From Burkholderiaceae bacterium (GTDB lineage Bacteria; Pseudomonadota; Gammaproteobacteria; Burkholderiales; Burkholderiaceae_C): a stretch of 64,000 bases of DNA. Each line of letters starts with the position of its first letter. The stretch's first letter is position 1. The stretch is from positions 154,514-218,513 of the forward strand of contig JAEUOU010000028.1 in assembly GCA_016790575.1 (NCBI GenBank). The letters run 5' to 3'. The translations under genes were made by a program, and so were the position numbers. The notes beneath the pieces are model-generated. The model made no database searches and was not told the DNA's origin. It worked only from the letters and a program-made list of their open reading frames with translations. Below are positions 1 to 9,460 of this stretch, piece by piece.

Positions 1-1
1 G

Positions 2-43
2 CAACGCCGCCTGCGCTGGCTGGACAGCCAGTGGCGGCAATAG
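2..43 (+). CDS. possible 3' end of a plus-strand gene (partial)
   Basis: The first bases read in frame as thirteen codons ending in TAG, giving a basic, tryptophan-containing tail (QRRLRWLDSQWRQ). This could be the C-terminus of a gene that begins before the window. Nothing in so short a piece identifies a family. The frame is one of several possible, so this is a weak call. Confidence 0.2.
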   Translation, partial: QRRLRWLDSQWRQ

Positions 44-117
44 GCCTGCGGGCAACGCAACCGTTCTCCGGGGGTGATGGTCTGCCGCGTGCGCCGCGCA
101 GGCTGCTGCCATCCCGC

Positions 118-867
118 TCAGCGCGGCTTGGCGTAGTCGTAGTAAACGCCACTCACACAAAAACGTACCCCTTCATCCACCCAGCCAGCGCGTCGCATCT
201 CTTCCTTGCTGTCGGGTGTGTCGGCAACAAACCGATGGCTGGGTGTGCGTCCGGTCAGATGACCGTTGTTGTAGTAACGGCGAATGAGCACTTTTCCCCG
301 CGAATCGCTACACCCCGTCCCCGTCGCATCCAGCGCCACCACGCTGAAAGCGTTATCCGATTCCAGGTTCCAGCGCGGTTGGTCCGGTGGTCCTTTCGGT
401 AACGATTGCAAAAAAGCGCACTCCGTCGGGTCAGCGGTAAAGAAATGGCTGTTCGGCCCCGGCCAGACCGAACCGTAAAAGCGGCACACCCTCGTCCCGC
501 CGGCATTGCCAATCCAGACGCCAAACTCCCGAAAGGTCCTGCGCCATCCCGGCCCGGCGGCGCCGGACCAAATGATCTCCTCGTCGTTACTGCAGGGCTG
601 CGTGTAGAAGAACTGATTCAGGAGAACGTTGTAATACTCCGTCAAATACACATGCGGGTAGATGCTGTAGCAGGCCCGAGCCGGCTCATCGCCGAAATCG
701 TCGACGGTGATCGATTCGTCAAGGACGTTCGCATGGCCCGCTGGGCTCGCGCATAAAAGGCTACAAACCAACCCCAGCGCCAGACCCAGGGCGCGAACGC
801 GACCGCTCTGGCGGCCGGCGCGCCGCGGCAGCCGCCGCAGGTACTGCTCCTTTGGACGATGGGTCAA
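118..867 (-). CDS. secreted protein with DUF5648-like motifs, third gene of operon
   Basis: A 249-residue protein of unknown function. I chose the TTG start because AAGGAGG lies a few bases upstream; the open frame continues further but has no better start. A basic n-region and a hydrophobic stretch (LGLALGLVCSLLCASPAGHA) look like a signal peptide. The mature part has CRFYGSVWPGPNSHFFT, then EC, then RRYYNNG and HRFV, the motif order of DUF5648-type domains in secreted proteins. About eight cysteines suggest disulfides outside the cytoplasm. It is a close paralog of the gene just upstream, with near-identical DNA around the PGPNSHFF motif, so a tandem duplication is likely. The 198-bp gap between the two holds a dispersed repeat. 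Function is unknown. Confidence 0.7.
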   Translation of the reverse strand: MTHRPKEQYLRRLPRRAGRQSGRVRALGLALGLVCSLLCASPAGHANVLDESITVDDFGDEPARACYSIYPHVYLTEYYNVLLNQFFYTQPCSNDEEIIWSGAAGPGWRRTFREFGVWIGNAGGTRVCRFYGSVWPGPNSHFFTADPTECAFLQSLPKGPPDQPRWNLESDNAFSVVALDATGTGCSDSRGKVLIRRYYNNGHLTGRTPSHRFVADTPDSKEEMRRAGWVDEGVRFCVSGVYYDYAKPR

Positions 868-963
868 GACAGCCTCCTTGCACCTTTTCGAAATGGGTCT
901 TGAAGTCCAGGATTTGCCTTTACGGGCATCCGGTCGCAGCGAAGACCTCGCCCACCCCAGGTG

Positions 964-1022
964 CTGTTCAAATACGATAGCAGGAAAGGACGTCTTTTCG
1001 CTGGGTATGCGCCCAAAAACAG
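964..1022 (-). repeat. dispersed repeat copy 1 (intergenic)
   Basis: Inverse copy of the window's dispersed repeat. It has the GATAGCA end, a diverged GGAAAGGACGTC centre and the conserved CGCTGGGTAT, followed by a C/A-rich tail. It lies between the two paralogous secreted-protein genes. Confidence 0.6.
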
Positions 1023-1065
1023 GACCCATACGGTTGGACAGTGACGCCGCGCTGGCCGGCATCCC

Positions 1066-1818
1066 TCAGGGCCGCTTGACGGCGTTGAAATACACACCAG
1101 ACACACAAAAGCGGACTCCTTCATCCACCCAACCCTTGCGCAACATCTCGTTCCTCAGGTTCACCTCGTCGTCGGCCACGAAACGGTGGTTTGAGTCGCG
1201 GCCGTTGGCAGGGCCATTGTTATAGAAGCGGCGCACCAGTTTCTTTCCAGCGGAGAATTTGCATCCCGTTCCGGCCGCATCAAGGTCGATGGCGGCAAAT
1301 GCGCTCGCAGTCTCCAGGTTCCAGCGCGGCTGCGACGGAGGGCCTTTTGGCAACAATTGCAATGCGTTGCATTCCTGCGGATCAGATGTAAAAAAATGGC
1401 TGTTCGGCCCCGGCCAGACCGAGCCATAGAAGCGACAAAAAACACCAGCGCTTGACCAAGACCAGACACCGAACTCCCATCCTGTTTTGTACCAACCCGG
1501 CCCGGCAGCGCCAGATGTGATGATGGCCTCGTCGTTAAAGCAGGGCACGGCATAAAAATATTGGTTGAGGAGATGGTTGTAGAACTCCGTCAAGAAGACA
1601 TTCGTGTAGTACGAATAACACGCCCTGACGGGCTCCCCGCCAAAGTCACCAATGCCGGCAGACTGCGATGTCGGGCTCAGAAAGAGAAGCCCTATAAATG
1701 ACAGTCTCGCCATTCGGTGCAGGGAGCGGACCAGTCCGAAGACTTTTCCCTGAATGAAACGCTGGATACTGCGAAACCCGCAGTATCCGCTTTCTAGGCT
1801 GAGAGTCGACCAAAGCAT
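1066..1818 (-). CDS. secreted protein with DUF5648-like motifs, second gene of operon
   Basis: A 250-residue paralog of the gene at 118-867, sharing the motif order ACYSYYTNVFLTEFYNHLLNQYF, CRFYGSVWPGPNSHFFT, ECNALQ, RRFYNNG, NHRFVADDE and GWVDEGVRFCVSGVY. The ATG overlaps the stop of the upstream gene as TGATG, and AAGGAGG sits nine bases before it, so translation is probably coupled. A hydrophobic segment near residues 36-52 (MARLSFIGLLFLSPTSQSA) could be a signal peptide after a long n-region; an internal ATG there is an alternative start. Probably exported; function unknown. Confidence 0.75.
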   Translation of the reverse strand: MLWSTLSLESGYCGFRSIQRFIQGKVFGLVRSLHRMARLSFIGLLFLSPTSQSAGIGDFGGEPVRACYSYYTNVFLTEFYNHLLNQYFYAVPCFNDEAIITSGAAGPGWYKTGWEFGVWSWSSAGVFCRFYGSVWPGPNSHFFTSDPQECNALQLLPKGPPSQPRWNLETASAFAAIDLDAAGTGCKFSAGKKLVRRFYNNGPANGRDSNHRFVADDEVNLRNEMLRKGWVDEGVRFCVSGVYFNAVKRP

Positions 1819-2921
1819 CAGAACCAGCCTCCTTGTACTTGGGTGAACTGGATGTCGAAGTCAATGCCTTGAGTGTTGCGGTCCTCCGTCGTCGTAAAAA
1901 CCAACACGCCGCCACCGTTCGGGTCCCAGTATGTCGGGCGGACACTGCTGGTGTTTTTGGCGCGAGGGGTTAGCCCGGGCCCCCAGTAGGCCACATCCTG
2001 GTACATGTTGGCGTGCAGGGTATAGAACTGGGTCTGCCCCAGCGGCGCCGACTGCGGCTGGCAGGTGCTGTCGAAGACCGCGTTGCCTCCGACCCAGAAG
2101 GCTTCGATCTGCGAGTTGAACGCGGGATAGCCCGAGCCAGGCCCCCCGCAGCCAATCAGGTCAGGTCCCGGCGTAGACGTGGACCAAGCCTGAGTGCTGC
2201 CGATGACCATACCGTTGCCAATGATCGCCAGGGCGCCCACGTTGGGGGTCAGGAACAGCGTGACGGCAATGTGCTCCTGCGTCGCCTGATACGAGGGGGA
2301 CATGTTGACGCCAAAGTTCAGCCATTGGGTGGTGGTGCCCGCCGGACGCTGGGCAATGGTGTAAAACCCACTGGTATGGAAGTAAGCGGCTGACAGAATG
2401 ACGCCGTAGACGATGCCGCTCAGGCGGACGACGGAGAACTCCGGGGGCAGCGAGGGTAGTGCCCACGCCGTCGCCGATGCCAGCCTGGCCCGTTCTGACG
2501 TCGGAACGGCTACCCGCGACAGGTCGACAGATTCGTGGGCCAGCACCTCGCGACCGGGCGCTACGGGCACCGGACCGCTTGCCAGCGCCGGGGCGTCACC
2601 AAAAAGCGCCAGTTCGTATCCCTGCCAGCACAGGTTGGCCGCCTCGGTGCGGCGTTCGACGCGGTAGCGCAGGGTGGGCCCGGTTTCAGCCCGGGTGTCC
2701 GCTACCTCCAGACTGACCATGCGGCCCAGCGCATCCCGGTAAACGTGGATGAGCCCCCGCTTCGCGGATGTCTGGTTGGCCGCTTCGACAGGGCCAATGA
2801 CCTGGTCACAAACCTTGGGGAACGGCGACTCACGCGCCTGCGCCAACGCGGCCCCCCCCCCGATCAGCATGACCAAGCCCAAGGCCGCCCGGGTTGCGAC
2901 CCGCACCGATGTGACTGACAC
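1818..2921 (-). CDS. secreted protein of unknown function, first gene of operon, with ten-G run in signal region
   Basis: A 367-residue protein. The GTG start is supported by GGGGGAA four bases upstream and by the signal peptide that follows ([18 protein letters not shown], then AALAQA). No enzyme motif is recognised. The mature part is rich in aromatic, Gly, Ser and Thr residues (for example [20 protein letters not shown] and [13 protein letters not shown]), with a cysteine pair near the C-terminal third, as in an extracellular beta-rich protein. Codons 21-24, inside the signal peptide, are a run of ten G on the coding strand, so gain or loss of one base would truncate the protein. The stop overlaps the next ATG, so a shifted frame would probably also reduce translation downstream. 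Confidence 0.7.
   Translation of the reverse strand: MSVTSVRVATRAALGLVMLIGGGAALAQARESPFPKVCDQVIGPVEAANQTSAKRGLIHVYRDALGRMVSLEVADTRAETGPTLRYRVERRTEAANLCWQGYELALFGDAPALASGPVPVAPGREVLAHESVDLSRVAVPTSERARLASATAWALPSLPPEFSVVRLSGIVYGVILSAAYFHTSGFYTIAQRPAGTTTQWLNFGVNMSPSYQATQEHIAVTLFLTPNVGALAIIGNGMVIGSTQAWSTSTPGPDLIGCGGPGSGYPAFNSQIEAFWVGGNAVFDSTCQPQSAPLGQTQFYTLHANMYQDVAYWGPGLTPRAKNTSSVRPTYWDPNGGGVLVFTTTEDRNTQGIDFDIQFTQVQGGWF
2852..2861 (-). repeat. homopolymer G(10) run within signal-peptide coding region
   Basis: Ten C on the plus strand, ten G on the coding strand. It encodes Gly-Gly-Gly plus the first base of an Ala codon about 60 bases after the GTG start. Runs of this length near a start codon of a surface or secreted gene are the usual substrate for slipped-strand phase variation. 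Variation itself cannot be seen in one sequence. Confidence 0.85.
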
Positions 2922-2952
2922 GATTTCCCCCTGAAAAATGATGGTGGAAAAG

Positions 2953-2982
2953 ATGATACGGCGACGAGTGCAGGCGGCGCAA
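2953..2982 (-). promoter_or_regulatory. candidate promoter for the secreted-protein operon
   Basis: On the minus strand TTGCGC and TATCAT are separated by 18 bases, 32 bp upstream of the GTG start. The match to sigma-70 is moderate. The divergent ttcA gene starts only 87 bp away, so the two genes share this short control region. Confidence 0.35.
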
Positions 2983-3008
2983 GCGCCCCGCGGTGCGAAA
3001 ATCGGCCG

Positions 3009-3938
3009 ATGAACTATCCCGTAGAACACGAGCACCTGGCGGCGCCGAACGGTGCCGCCGGCAGCTTGCGGATCGAGCGCGAAACCCACAAGCTCGAAAA
3101 ACGCCTGTGCCGCCAGGTGGGCCAGGCGATTGGCGACTTCAACATGATCGAGGCCGGCGACCGGGTGATGGTGTGCCTGTCCGGCGGCAAGGACAGCTAC
3201 ACGCTGCTGGACATCCTGATGACGCTGCGCAAGCGGGCGCCGGTGGACTTCGAGCTGGTCGCGGTGAATCTGGACCAGAAGCAGCCGGGTTTCCCCGATC
3301 AGGTGCTGCCGGCCTACCTGAAAGGCCTGGGCATCCCGTTTCACATCGAAACGCAGGACACCTACTCCATCGTCAAGTCCAAGATTCCCGAAGGCAAGAC
3401 CACCTGCAGCCTGTGCTCGCGGCTGCGCCGGGGCATTCTGTACAAGGTGGCGCGCGAGCTGGGCTGCAACAAGCTGGCGCTGGGCCACCACCGCGACGAC
3501 ATGTTGCAGACCTTTTTCCTCAACATGTTCTTCGGCGGCAAGCTCAAGGGCATGCCGGCCAAGCTGACCAGCGACAACGGCGAGTTCATCGTCATCCGGC
3601 CGCTGGCCTACGTGGCCGAAAAAGACATCGTGCGCTGGGCGGCGCACCGGCAGTTCCCCATCATTCCGTGCAACCTGTGCGGCAGCCAGGAGAACCTGCA
3701 GCGCCAGCAGATCGGCGACCTGCTGCGCGACTGGCAGAAAAAATACCCCGGCCGCATCGAAAACATGTTCACCGCGCTGCACAACGTGGTGCCCTCGCAC
3801 CTGATGGACGCGTCGCTGCATGACTTCAAGGGGCTGAAGGCCACCGGCGTGCCCGACGAGAACGGCGACAAAGCCTTCGACGCCGACGAGCCACCCCGCG
3901 CCGCGCCCCCGGGGCTGGCGGTGGTGCGTTTCGAATGA
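3009..3938 (+). CDS. ttcA: tRNA 2-thiocytidine biosynthesis protein TtcA
   Basis: TtcA inserts sulfur at cytidine 32 of certain tRNAs in an ATP-dependent, iron-sulfur-dependent reaction in the cytoplasm. The 309-residue protein has the PP-loop ATP-binding motif SGGKDS at 58-63 and the two family CxxC pairs, CSLC at 133-136 and CNLC at 221-224, which hold the cluster. [14 protein letters not shown] around 159-172 is also typical. Length is normal. It is divergent from the secreted-protein operon and is followed by a dispersed-repeat copy that begins almost at its stop codon. Confidence 0.97.
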   Translation: MNYPVEHEHLAAPNGAAGSLRIERETHKLEKRLCRQVGQAIGDFNMIEAGDRVMVCLSGGKDSYTLLDILMTLRKRAPVDFELVAVNLDQKQPGFPDQVLPAYLKGLGIPFHIETQDTYSIVKSKIPEGKTTCSLCSRLRRGILYKVARELGCNKLALGHHRDDMLQTFFLNMFFGGKLKGMPAKLTSDNGEFIVIRPLAYVAEKDIVRWAAHRQFPIIPCNLCGSQENLQRQQIGDLLRDWQKKYPGRIENMFTALHNVVPSHLMDASLHDFKGLKATGVPDENGDKAFDADEPPRAAPPGLAVVRFE

Positions 3939-3940
3939 AA

Positions 3941-3990
3941 ATGATCGATACCCAGCGTAAAAAGGTCGCTTGACGCTATCTTTTTTGATT
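3941..3990 (+). repeat. dispersed repeat copy 2 (intergenic)
   Basis: Direct copy with GATACCCAGCGTAAAAAGG, a TGACGCTATC end and a T run. It starts directly after the ttcA stop codon and may lie in the ttcA 3' untranslated region. Confidence 0.8.
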
Positions 3991-4034
3991 GTCTAAGACC
4001 CCGACTCGCCCCCACCGAACGATCTGCACCCGCC

Positions 4035-4676
4035 ATGGAAGCGACCCGCATCCTCGCCATACGCCACGGCGAAACCGCCTGGAACGTGGACGCCCGCATC
4101 CAGGGCCAGCTGGACATCGCGCTCAACGAAAAGGGCCGCTGGCAAGCCACCCGCCTGGCGCTGGCGCTGGCGGCACGCGACCGTATCGACGCCATCTACA
4201 CCAGTGACCTGGTGCGCGCCCGGGACACCGCCCGCGCGATCGCCGAGCGGACCGGCGCGCCACTGACGGCCGACAAGGGCCTGCGCGAGCGCGCTTTCGG
4301 CCGTTACCAGGGAATGACGTTCGCCGAGATCGAAGCCGTCCGGCCGGACGAGGCGGCCCGCTGGCGCCACCGCGACCCGCACTGGGCGCCGCCCGAAGGC
4401 GAATCCCTGCTGCAGATGCGCGAGCGGGTGCGGCAGACCCTGGACCAGCTGGCCGCGCGCCACCCGGGCGGGCAGATCGCGGTGGTGGCCCACGGTGGGG
4501 TGCTCGATCTGCTGTACCGCGCGGCCACCGGGATGGAGCTGCAGGCGCCCCGCACCTGGCAACTGGGCAATGCGGCCGTGAACCGCCTGCTGTGGACCAC
4601 CCAGGCGCTGACTTTGGTCGGCTGGGCCGACACCGCCCATCTGGACGAGGACTGGCACGATGAAACCAGTACCTGA
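4035..4676 (+). CDS. histidine phosphatase family protein (phosphoglycerate mutase-like)
   Basis: A 213-residue member of the histidine phosphatase superfamily. The phosphohistidine motif RHGET is at 10-14, followed by the N-terminal pattern NEKGRWQA and a second catalytic region VVAHGGVLDLL near 154-164. Such proteins are variously cofactor-dependent or broad-specificity phosphatases (GpmB or CobC-like); the substrate cannot be read from the sequence. The 3' end overlaps the following gene by 17 bp, so the two are probably co-transcribed. Confidence 0.88.
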   Translation: MEATRILAIRHGETAWNVDARIQGQLDIALNEKGRWQATRLALALAARDRIDAIYTSDLVRARDTARAIAERTGAPLTADKGLRERAFGRYQGMTFAEIEAVRPDEAARWRHRDPHWAPPEGESLLQMRERVRQTLDQLAARHPGGQIAVVAHGGVLDLLYRAATGMELQAPRTWQLGNAAVNRLLWTTQALTLVGWADTAHLDEDWHDETST

Positions 4677-5835
4677 GGACGCCCCCGAGGCGCTGCGGGC
4701 CCTGGTGGGCCAGCCGGTCACCCAGATCGACACGCCGGCGGCAGTGGTCGATCTGGACCTGATGGAGCGCAACCTGGCCCTGATGGCCAGCTGGTGCCGC
4801 GTGCACGACCTGCGCTGGCGCCCCCATGCCAAGATGCACAAATGTGCCGCGCTGGCGCGGCAGCAGATCGCCGCGGGCGCCGTGGGCGTGTGTGTGCAGA
4901 AAGTGTCCGAGGCGGCCGCCCTGGCGGCCCAGGGGGTGCGCGACATCTTCATCACCAACGAAGTGGTGGCGCCGGCCAAACTGGCGCATGTGGCGTCGCT
5001 GGCGCGCATCCTGCAAGGCCTGGGCGGCCGGCTGGCCATTGCCGTGGACAGCGCCGAGGGCGTGGCCGGCCTGGCCGGCGCCATGGGCCGCCAGGAAAAC
5101 AGCATCGACGTGTTTGTGGAGATTGACGTCGGCCAGGGGCGCTGTGGCGTGCCGCCCGGACCGGCCGCCTGGGAGCTGACGCGCCGGGTGCTCGCCCAGC
5201 CGGCACTGCGGTTTGCCGGCCTGCAGGCCTACCAGGGGCAGGCACAGCACCTGCGTTCGGCCAGCGAGCGCAGCGCCGCCATCACCCGCGCCGCACAGGC
5301 AGTGCGCATCGCCCGCGCCGAAATCGAAGACCAGGGCGTGCCGGTGGAGCTGGTCACCGGCGCCGGCACGGGCAGTTTCCCGCTGGAGGTGGCCACCGGC
5401 CTGTGGGGCGAAATCCAGCCCGGCAGTTTTCTGTTCATGGACGCGGACTACGCCCGCAACGAGCCGCTGCCGGGCACGCCGCGTTTTCGCCAGGCGCTGT
5501 ACATCCGCAGCCAGGTCATCAGCCGCGGCCCCGGCCACGCGGTCTGCGACGCGGGCCACAAGGCCCATGCCATCGATTCGGGCCTGCCCGATGTGCTGCT
5601 GACACCCGGCCAGTCGCCGCTGCGTTACGCCAACGGCGGCGACGAGCATGGCGTGCTGCGCTGTGTGGAACCCGACGGCCAGTTGCCGGCGGTGGGTGAT
5701 ACGGTCTGGCTGATTCCCGGCCATTGCGACCCGACCGTCAACCTCTACGACTGGCTGATCGGCGTGCGCGGCGGCCCCAACCACGGGGTTGTCGAAAAGC
5801 TCCTGCGGGTGGACACCCGCGGCTGCATGACCTGA
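4660..5835 (+). CDS. DSD1 family PLP-dependent enzyme (D-threonine / 3-hydroxyaspartate aldolase-like)
   Basis: A 391-residue protein of the alanine-racemase-like fold used by low-specificity D-threonine aldolase and D-3-hydroxyaspartate aldolase. PHAKMHK near 56-61 carries the lysine (K58) expected to bind pyridoxal phosphate. The C-terminal IPGHCDPTVNLYD holds the His and Cys that bind the divalent metal in characterised relatives. VTGAGTGSFPLE is the phosphate-binding loop region. Substrate is probably a beta-hydroxy D-amino acid, but the exact one is unknown. It overlaps the histidine phosphatase gene upstream. Confidence 0.88.
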   Translation: MKPVPEDAPEALRALVGQPVTQIDTPAAVVDLDLMERNLALMASWCRVHDLRWRPHAKMHKCAALARQQIAAGAVGVCVQKVSEAAALAAQGVRDIFITNEVVAPAKLAHVASLARILQGLGGRLAIAVDSAEGVAGLAGAMGRQENSIDVFVEIDVGQGRCGVPPGPAAWELTRRVLAQPALRFAGLQAYQGQAQHLRSASERSAAITRAAQAVRIARAEIEDQGVPVELVTGAGTGSFPLEVATGLWGEIQPGSFLFMDADYARNEPLPGTPRFRQALYIRSQVISRGPGHAVCDAGHKAHAIDSGLPDVLLTPGQSPLRYANGGDEHGVLRCVEPDGQLPAVGDTVWLIPGHCDPTVNLYDWLIGVRGGPNHGVVEKLLRVDTRGCMT

Positions 5836-5907
5836 GCGGCCGGCCCGCGCAGGGCGACTGGCACAAACCCGCTTGCGGGCATCCCGGGCGGGCGGCACCA
5901 TCGCTGC

Positions 5908-7716
5908 ATGAGCCCCAGCCAGATCATCGTCCTTGCCACCCCGGTCTTTTTCCTGCTGATTGCCGTCGAATTCGCCTGGGGCCTGCGCACCGGGCGCAAC
6001 ACCTACCGGCTGGACGATGCCATCAGCAGCATCGGGCTGGGCATGCTCAGCCAGATCAGCGCGGTGTTCACGCGGCTGCTGCGGGTGGGCATCTACACCG
6101 CCGCCTACACCCATGTTTCTCTGGTGCCCGAGGCGGCCGCCCAGGCCTTCTGGACCAGCGCCGGCGGCTGGCTGCTGGCGCTGGTGTTCTACGACTTCTG
6201 TTACTACTGGCTGCACCGCCTGAGCCACGGTGTGGCCGTGCTGTGGGCGGCGCATGTGGTGCACCACCAGAGCGAGCACTACAACCTGTCCACCGCGCTG
6301 CGCCAGACCAGCAGCGGCGCGCTGCTCGGCTGGGTGTTCTACCTGCCGATGGCGCTGGCCGGGGTGCCGCCGCTGGTGTTCGGGGTGGTGGCGCTGATCG
6401 ACCTGCTCTACCAGTTCTGGGTGCACACCGACCATGTTCCCCGCCTGGGCTGGTTTGACCGCTGGTTCTGCAGCCCCAGCAACCACCGGGTCCACCATGC
6501 CGTCAACGACCGCTACCTGGACCGCAACCACGGCGGCATCCTGGTGGTCTGGGATCGGCTGTTCGGCACGTTTCGCGAAGAAGACCCGCGCGAGCCCTGC
6601 GTCTACGGCACCCGCGCACCGCTGCGCAGCTGGGACCCGCTGTGGGCCAACGCCGAGGTCTACGCCGCGTTGGCGCACGACAGCTGGCATGCCCGAAGCT
6701 GGGCCGACAAGCTGCGGGTGTGGATCAAGCCGCCCGGCTGGCGACCAGCCGATGTGGCGGCGCGCTTTCCGCGGCCCGCCTTTGACCTGGCGCAGGTGCA
6801 GCCCTGGCGGCCGCAGGTGGGCCGGGCGGCCTCGGCGTTCGGTGCGCTGCAGTTTGCCGCGCTGCTGGCCGGTGTCTCGGTGTTTCTCTGGTTTGCCGAC
6901 ACCCTGGCCACCGGGCCGGCACTGGTGGGTTTTGCGGCGCTGACGGCCGCCCTGTGGGTGGCGGGTGCGGTCACGCAGGGCCGCATCGGGGTGCTGGAGG
7001 CGCTGATGATCGACTGCGCCATCCTGGCCACGATCACCAGCGCCTGGGGTCTGGTGGAGTGGCACCGGCTGTTCAAGCCGGCGACGATGCTGATTGCAAT
7101 GATTCTGGTAGCAAATTATGACCATTTGACGCTGGGTATCGCCCGAAAACATTCCAAAAGCGCCGCGACGATGCCCGAGGGGCCGTCCGTAGGCGACGCC
7201 GCCGGCCGTCGCTGGCTGCTGGCGGCGCTGGCGGCATCGCTGGCCGGCGATGTGGCACTGATGTTCCCCGGCTACTTCGTCCCCGGGCTGGTGGCTTTCC
7301 TGCTGGCGCATCTGGCCTACATCCGGCTGTTCAAGCGCGGGGTGCCCTGGTTCGCCGACCGCCGCGCGCTGGCCGCCACGCTGGGCATGGGCGGCATGAT
7401 GTTCGCCGTGCTGTGGACCGGCGGCCTGCCGGCAGCCTTGCGGCTGCCCGTGGCCGCCTACGTGGTGGTGATCGCCCTGATGGCCGCCCAGGCCATCGGC
7501 CGCGCGCGCACCCTGGGCGGCACACCGGCCTGGACGGTGGCGTCCGGCGCCGCGCTGTTCATGGTCAGCGACTCGCTGCTGGCCTTCAACCGGTTCGTGA
7601 CGCCGCTGCCGCTGGCGCAACTGGGTGTGCTGGGCACCTATTACGCGGCCCAATGCCTGATCGTGGGCGGCTGGCTGCGCGGGCAGGCGGACGGCCAGGC
7701 GCGTCGGCACCCCTGA
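5908..7716 (+). CDS. fusion: sterol desaturase/AGMO-like oxygenase + TMEM86/YhhN-like lysoplasmalogenase domain
   Basis: A 602-residue membrane protein with two domains. Residues 1-290 are a fatty acid hydroxylase/sterol desaturase domain with the di-iron histidine boxes HRLSH (103-107), HVVHH (116-120), HTDH (173-176) and HRVHH (193-197). The region after it (KPPGWRP) resembles alkylglycerol monooxygenase relatives. Residues from about 375 form a YhhN/TMEM86 domain (LAGDVALMFP, GLVAFLLAHLAYI, LFMVSDSLLAFNRF, YYAAQCLIVGGW), a family that includes lysoplasmalogenases. Both families can act on ether lipids, so an ether-lipid degrading enzyme is a reasonable inference. A dispersed-repeat copy encodes residues about 391-416 in the loop between the first two helices of the second domain. 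Confidence 0.82.
   Translation: MSPSQIIVLATPVFFLLIAVEFAWGLRTGRNTYRLDDAISSIGLGMLSQISAVFTRLLRVGIYTAAYTHVSLVPEAAAQAFWTSAGGWLLALVFYDFCYYWLHRLSHGVAVLWAAHVVHHQSEHYNLSTALRQTSSGALLGWVFYLPMALAGVPPLVFGVVALIDLLYQFWVHTDHVPRLGWFDRWFCSPSNHRVHHAVNDRYLDRNHGGILVVWDRLFGTFREEDPREPCVYGTRAPLRSWDPLWANAEVYAALAHDSWHARSWADKLRVWIKPPGWRPADVAARFPRPAFDLAQVQPWRPQVGRAASAFGALQFAALLAGVSVFLWFADTLATGPALVGFAALTAALWVAGAVTQGRIGVLEALMIDCAILATITSAWGLVEWHRLFKPATMLIAMILVANYDHLTLGIARKHSKSAATMPEGPSVGDAAGRRWLLAALAASLAGDVALMFPGYFVPGLVAFLLAHLAYIRLFKRGVPWFADRRALAATLGMGGMMFAVLWTGGLPAALRLPVAAYVVVIALMAAQAIGRARTLGGTPAWTVASGAALFMVSDSLLAFNRFVTPLPLAQLGVLGTYYAAQCLIVGGWLRGQADGQARRHP
7081..7151 (-). repeat. dispersed repeat copy 3 (inside the desaturase-YhhN fusion gene)
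   Basis: Inverse copy read through in frame. It contains GGTAGCAAATTATGACC and GACGCTGGGTATCG, and encodes a peptide including VANYDHLTLGIARK, which is related to peptides in TlyA and UvrA encoded by other copies. Confidence 0.8.
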
Positions 7717-7720
7717 AACC

Positions 7721-7760
7721 ATAGCAAAAGAAGACCTGTTTACGCCGGGTATGGGCGGTT
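7721..7760 (-). repeat. dispersed repeat copy 4 (intergenic)
   Basis: Inverse copy: ATAGCAAAAGAAGACC, then TTTACGCCGGGTAT. It begins four bases after the stop of the fusion gene and lies between that gene and the convergent ruvB. Confidence 0.75.
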
Positions 7761-7771
7761 TTGCCGGGTAT

Positions 7772-8830
<1,059 letters not shown>

Positions 8831-8836
8831 GGACGT

Positions 8837-9409
8837 TTACTTCGCCAGCGCCTTCAGCGCCAGCTTGATGCCTTCGCTCACGCCCACACCGGCCGGCAGC
8901 GCCTTCAGCGCCAGGGCGGCTTCCTTGTCGCTGTAGCCCAGCGCCACCAGCGCCTGCAGGATGTCGGCCTGGCTGTCGTCGGCCACCTGTACCGGGGCGC
9001 CCAGGTCGGCACCGAGTTTGCCTTTGAGCTCCAGCAGCAGCCGCTCGGCGGTTTTTTTGCCGATGCCCGGCACCTTGACCAGGCGGCCGGGCTGCTGCGC
9101 CGTCACCGCCTGCGCCAGCTCGGCCACGCTCATGCCCGAAAGCACCGAGAGCGCCGTGCGCGGGCCGACGCCGCTGATCTTGACCAGCTGGCGGAAGGCC
9201 TCGCGCTCGGTGGCGGTGCCAAATCCATACAGGATCTGCGCGTCCTCGCGCACCACAAAATGGGTCAGCAGCGTGACCGTCTCGCCGGTGGCGGGCAGGT
9301 TGTAGAAGGTGCTCATGGGCACATCGACCTCGTAGCCGACGCCGTTGCAGTCCAGCAGCACCTGGGGGGGATTTTTTTCGGCAAGGATGCCGCGCAGACG
9401 TCCGATCAC
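8837..9409 (-). CDS. ruvA: Holliday junction DNA-binding protein RuvA
   Basis: RuvA binds four-way junctions as a tetramer and loads RuvB. The 190-residue protein shows the N-terminal OB-fold start MIGRLRG, the paired helix-hairpin-helix motifs (ISGVGPRTA and VPGIGKKTA) and the C-terminal RuvB-interacting domain ([18 protein letters not shown]). First gene of the ruvAB pair. ruvC is not nearby. Confidence 0.98.
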   Translation of the reverse strand: MIGRLRGILAEKNPPQVLLDCNGVGYEVDVPMSTFYNLPATGETVTLLTHFVVREDAQILYGFGTATEREAFRQLVKISGVGPRTALSVLSGMSVAELAQAVTAQQPGRLVKVPGIGKKTAERLLLELKGKLGADLGAPVQVADDSQADILQALVALGYSDKEAALALKALPAGVGVSEGIKLALKALAK

Positions 9410-9460
9410 GGGGGCACTTTCAGGGCAGGAGGTGTGCGGGCAAACGGGCGCTGGCGCCGT

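Noticed and set aside
2922..3821. Extension of the first secreted-protein gene upstream to 3821
   Set aside because: The extension is antisense to ttcA and lacks protein-like composition; a GTG with a ribosome site and a signal peptide follows at 2921.
4123..7722. Very long minus-strand open frame (1199 codons) opposite the phosphatase, DSD1 and fusion genes
   Set aside because: It is rich in Arg, Gln, Gly and His with no domain pattern, and lies wholly opposite well-supported genes. It is a by-product of high GC content.
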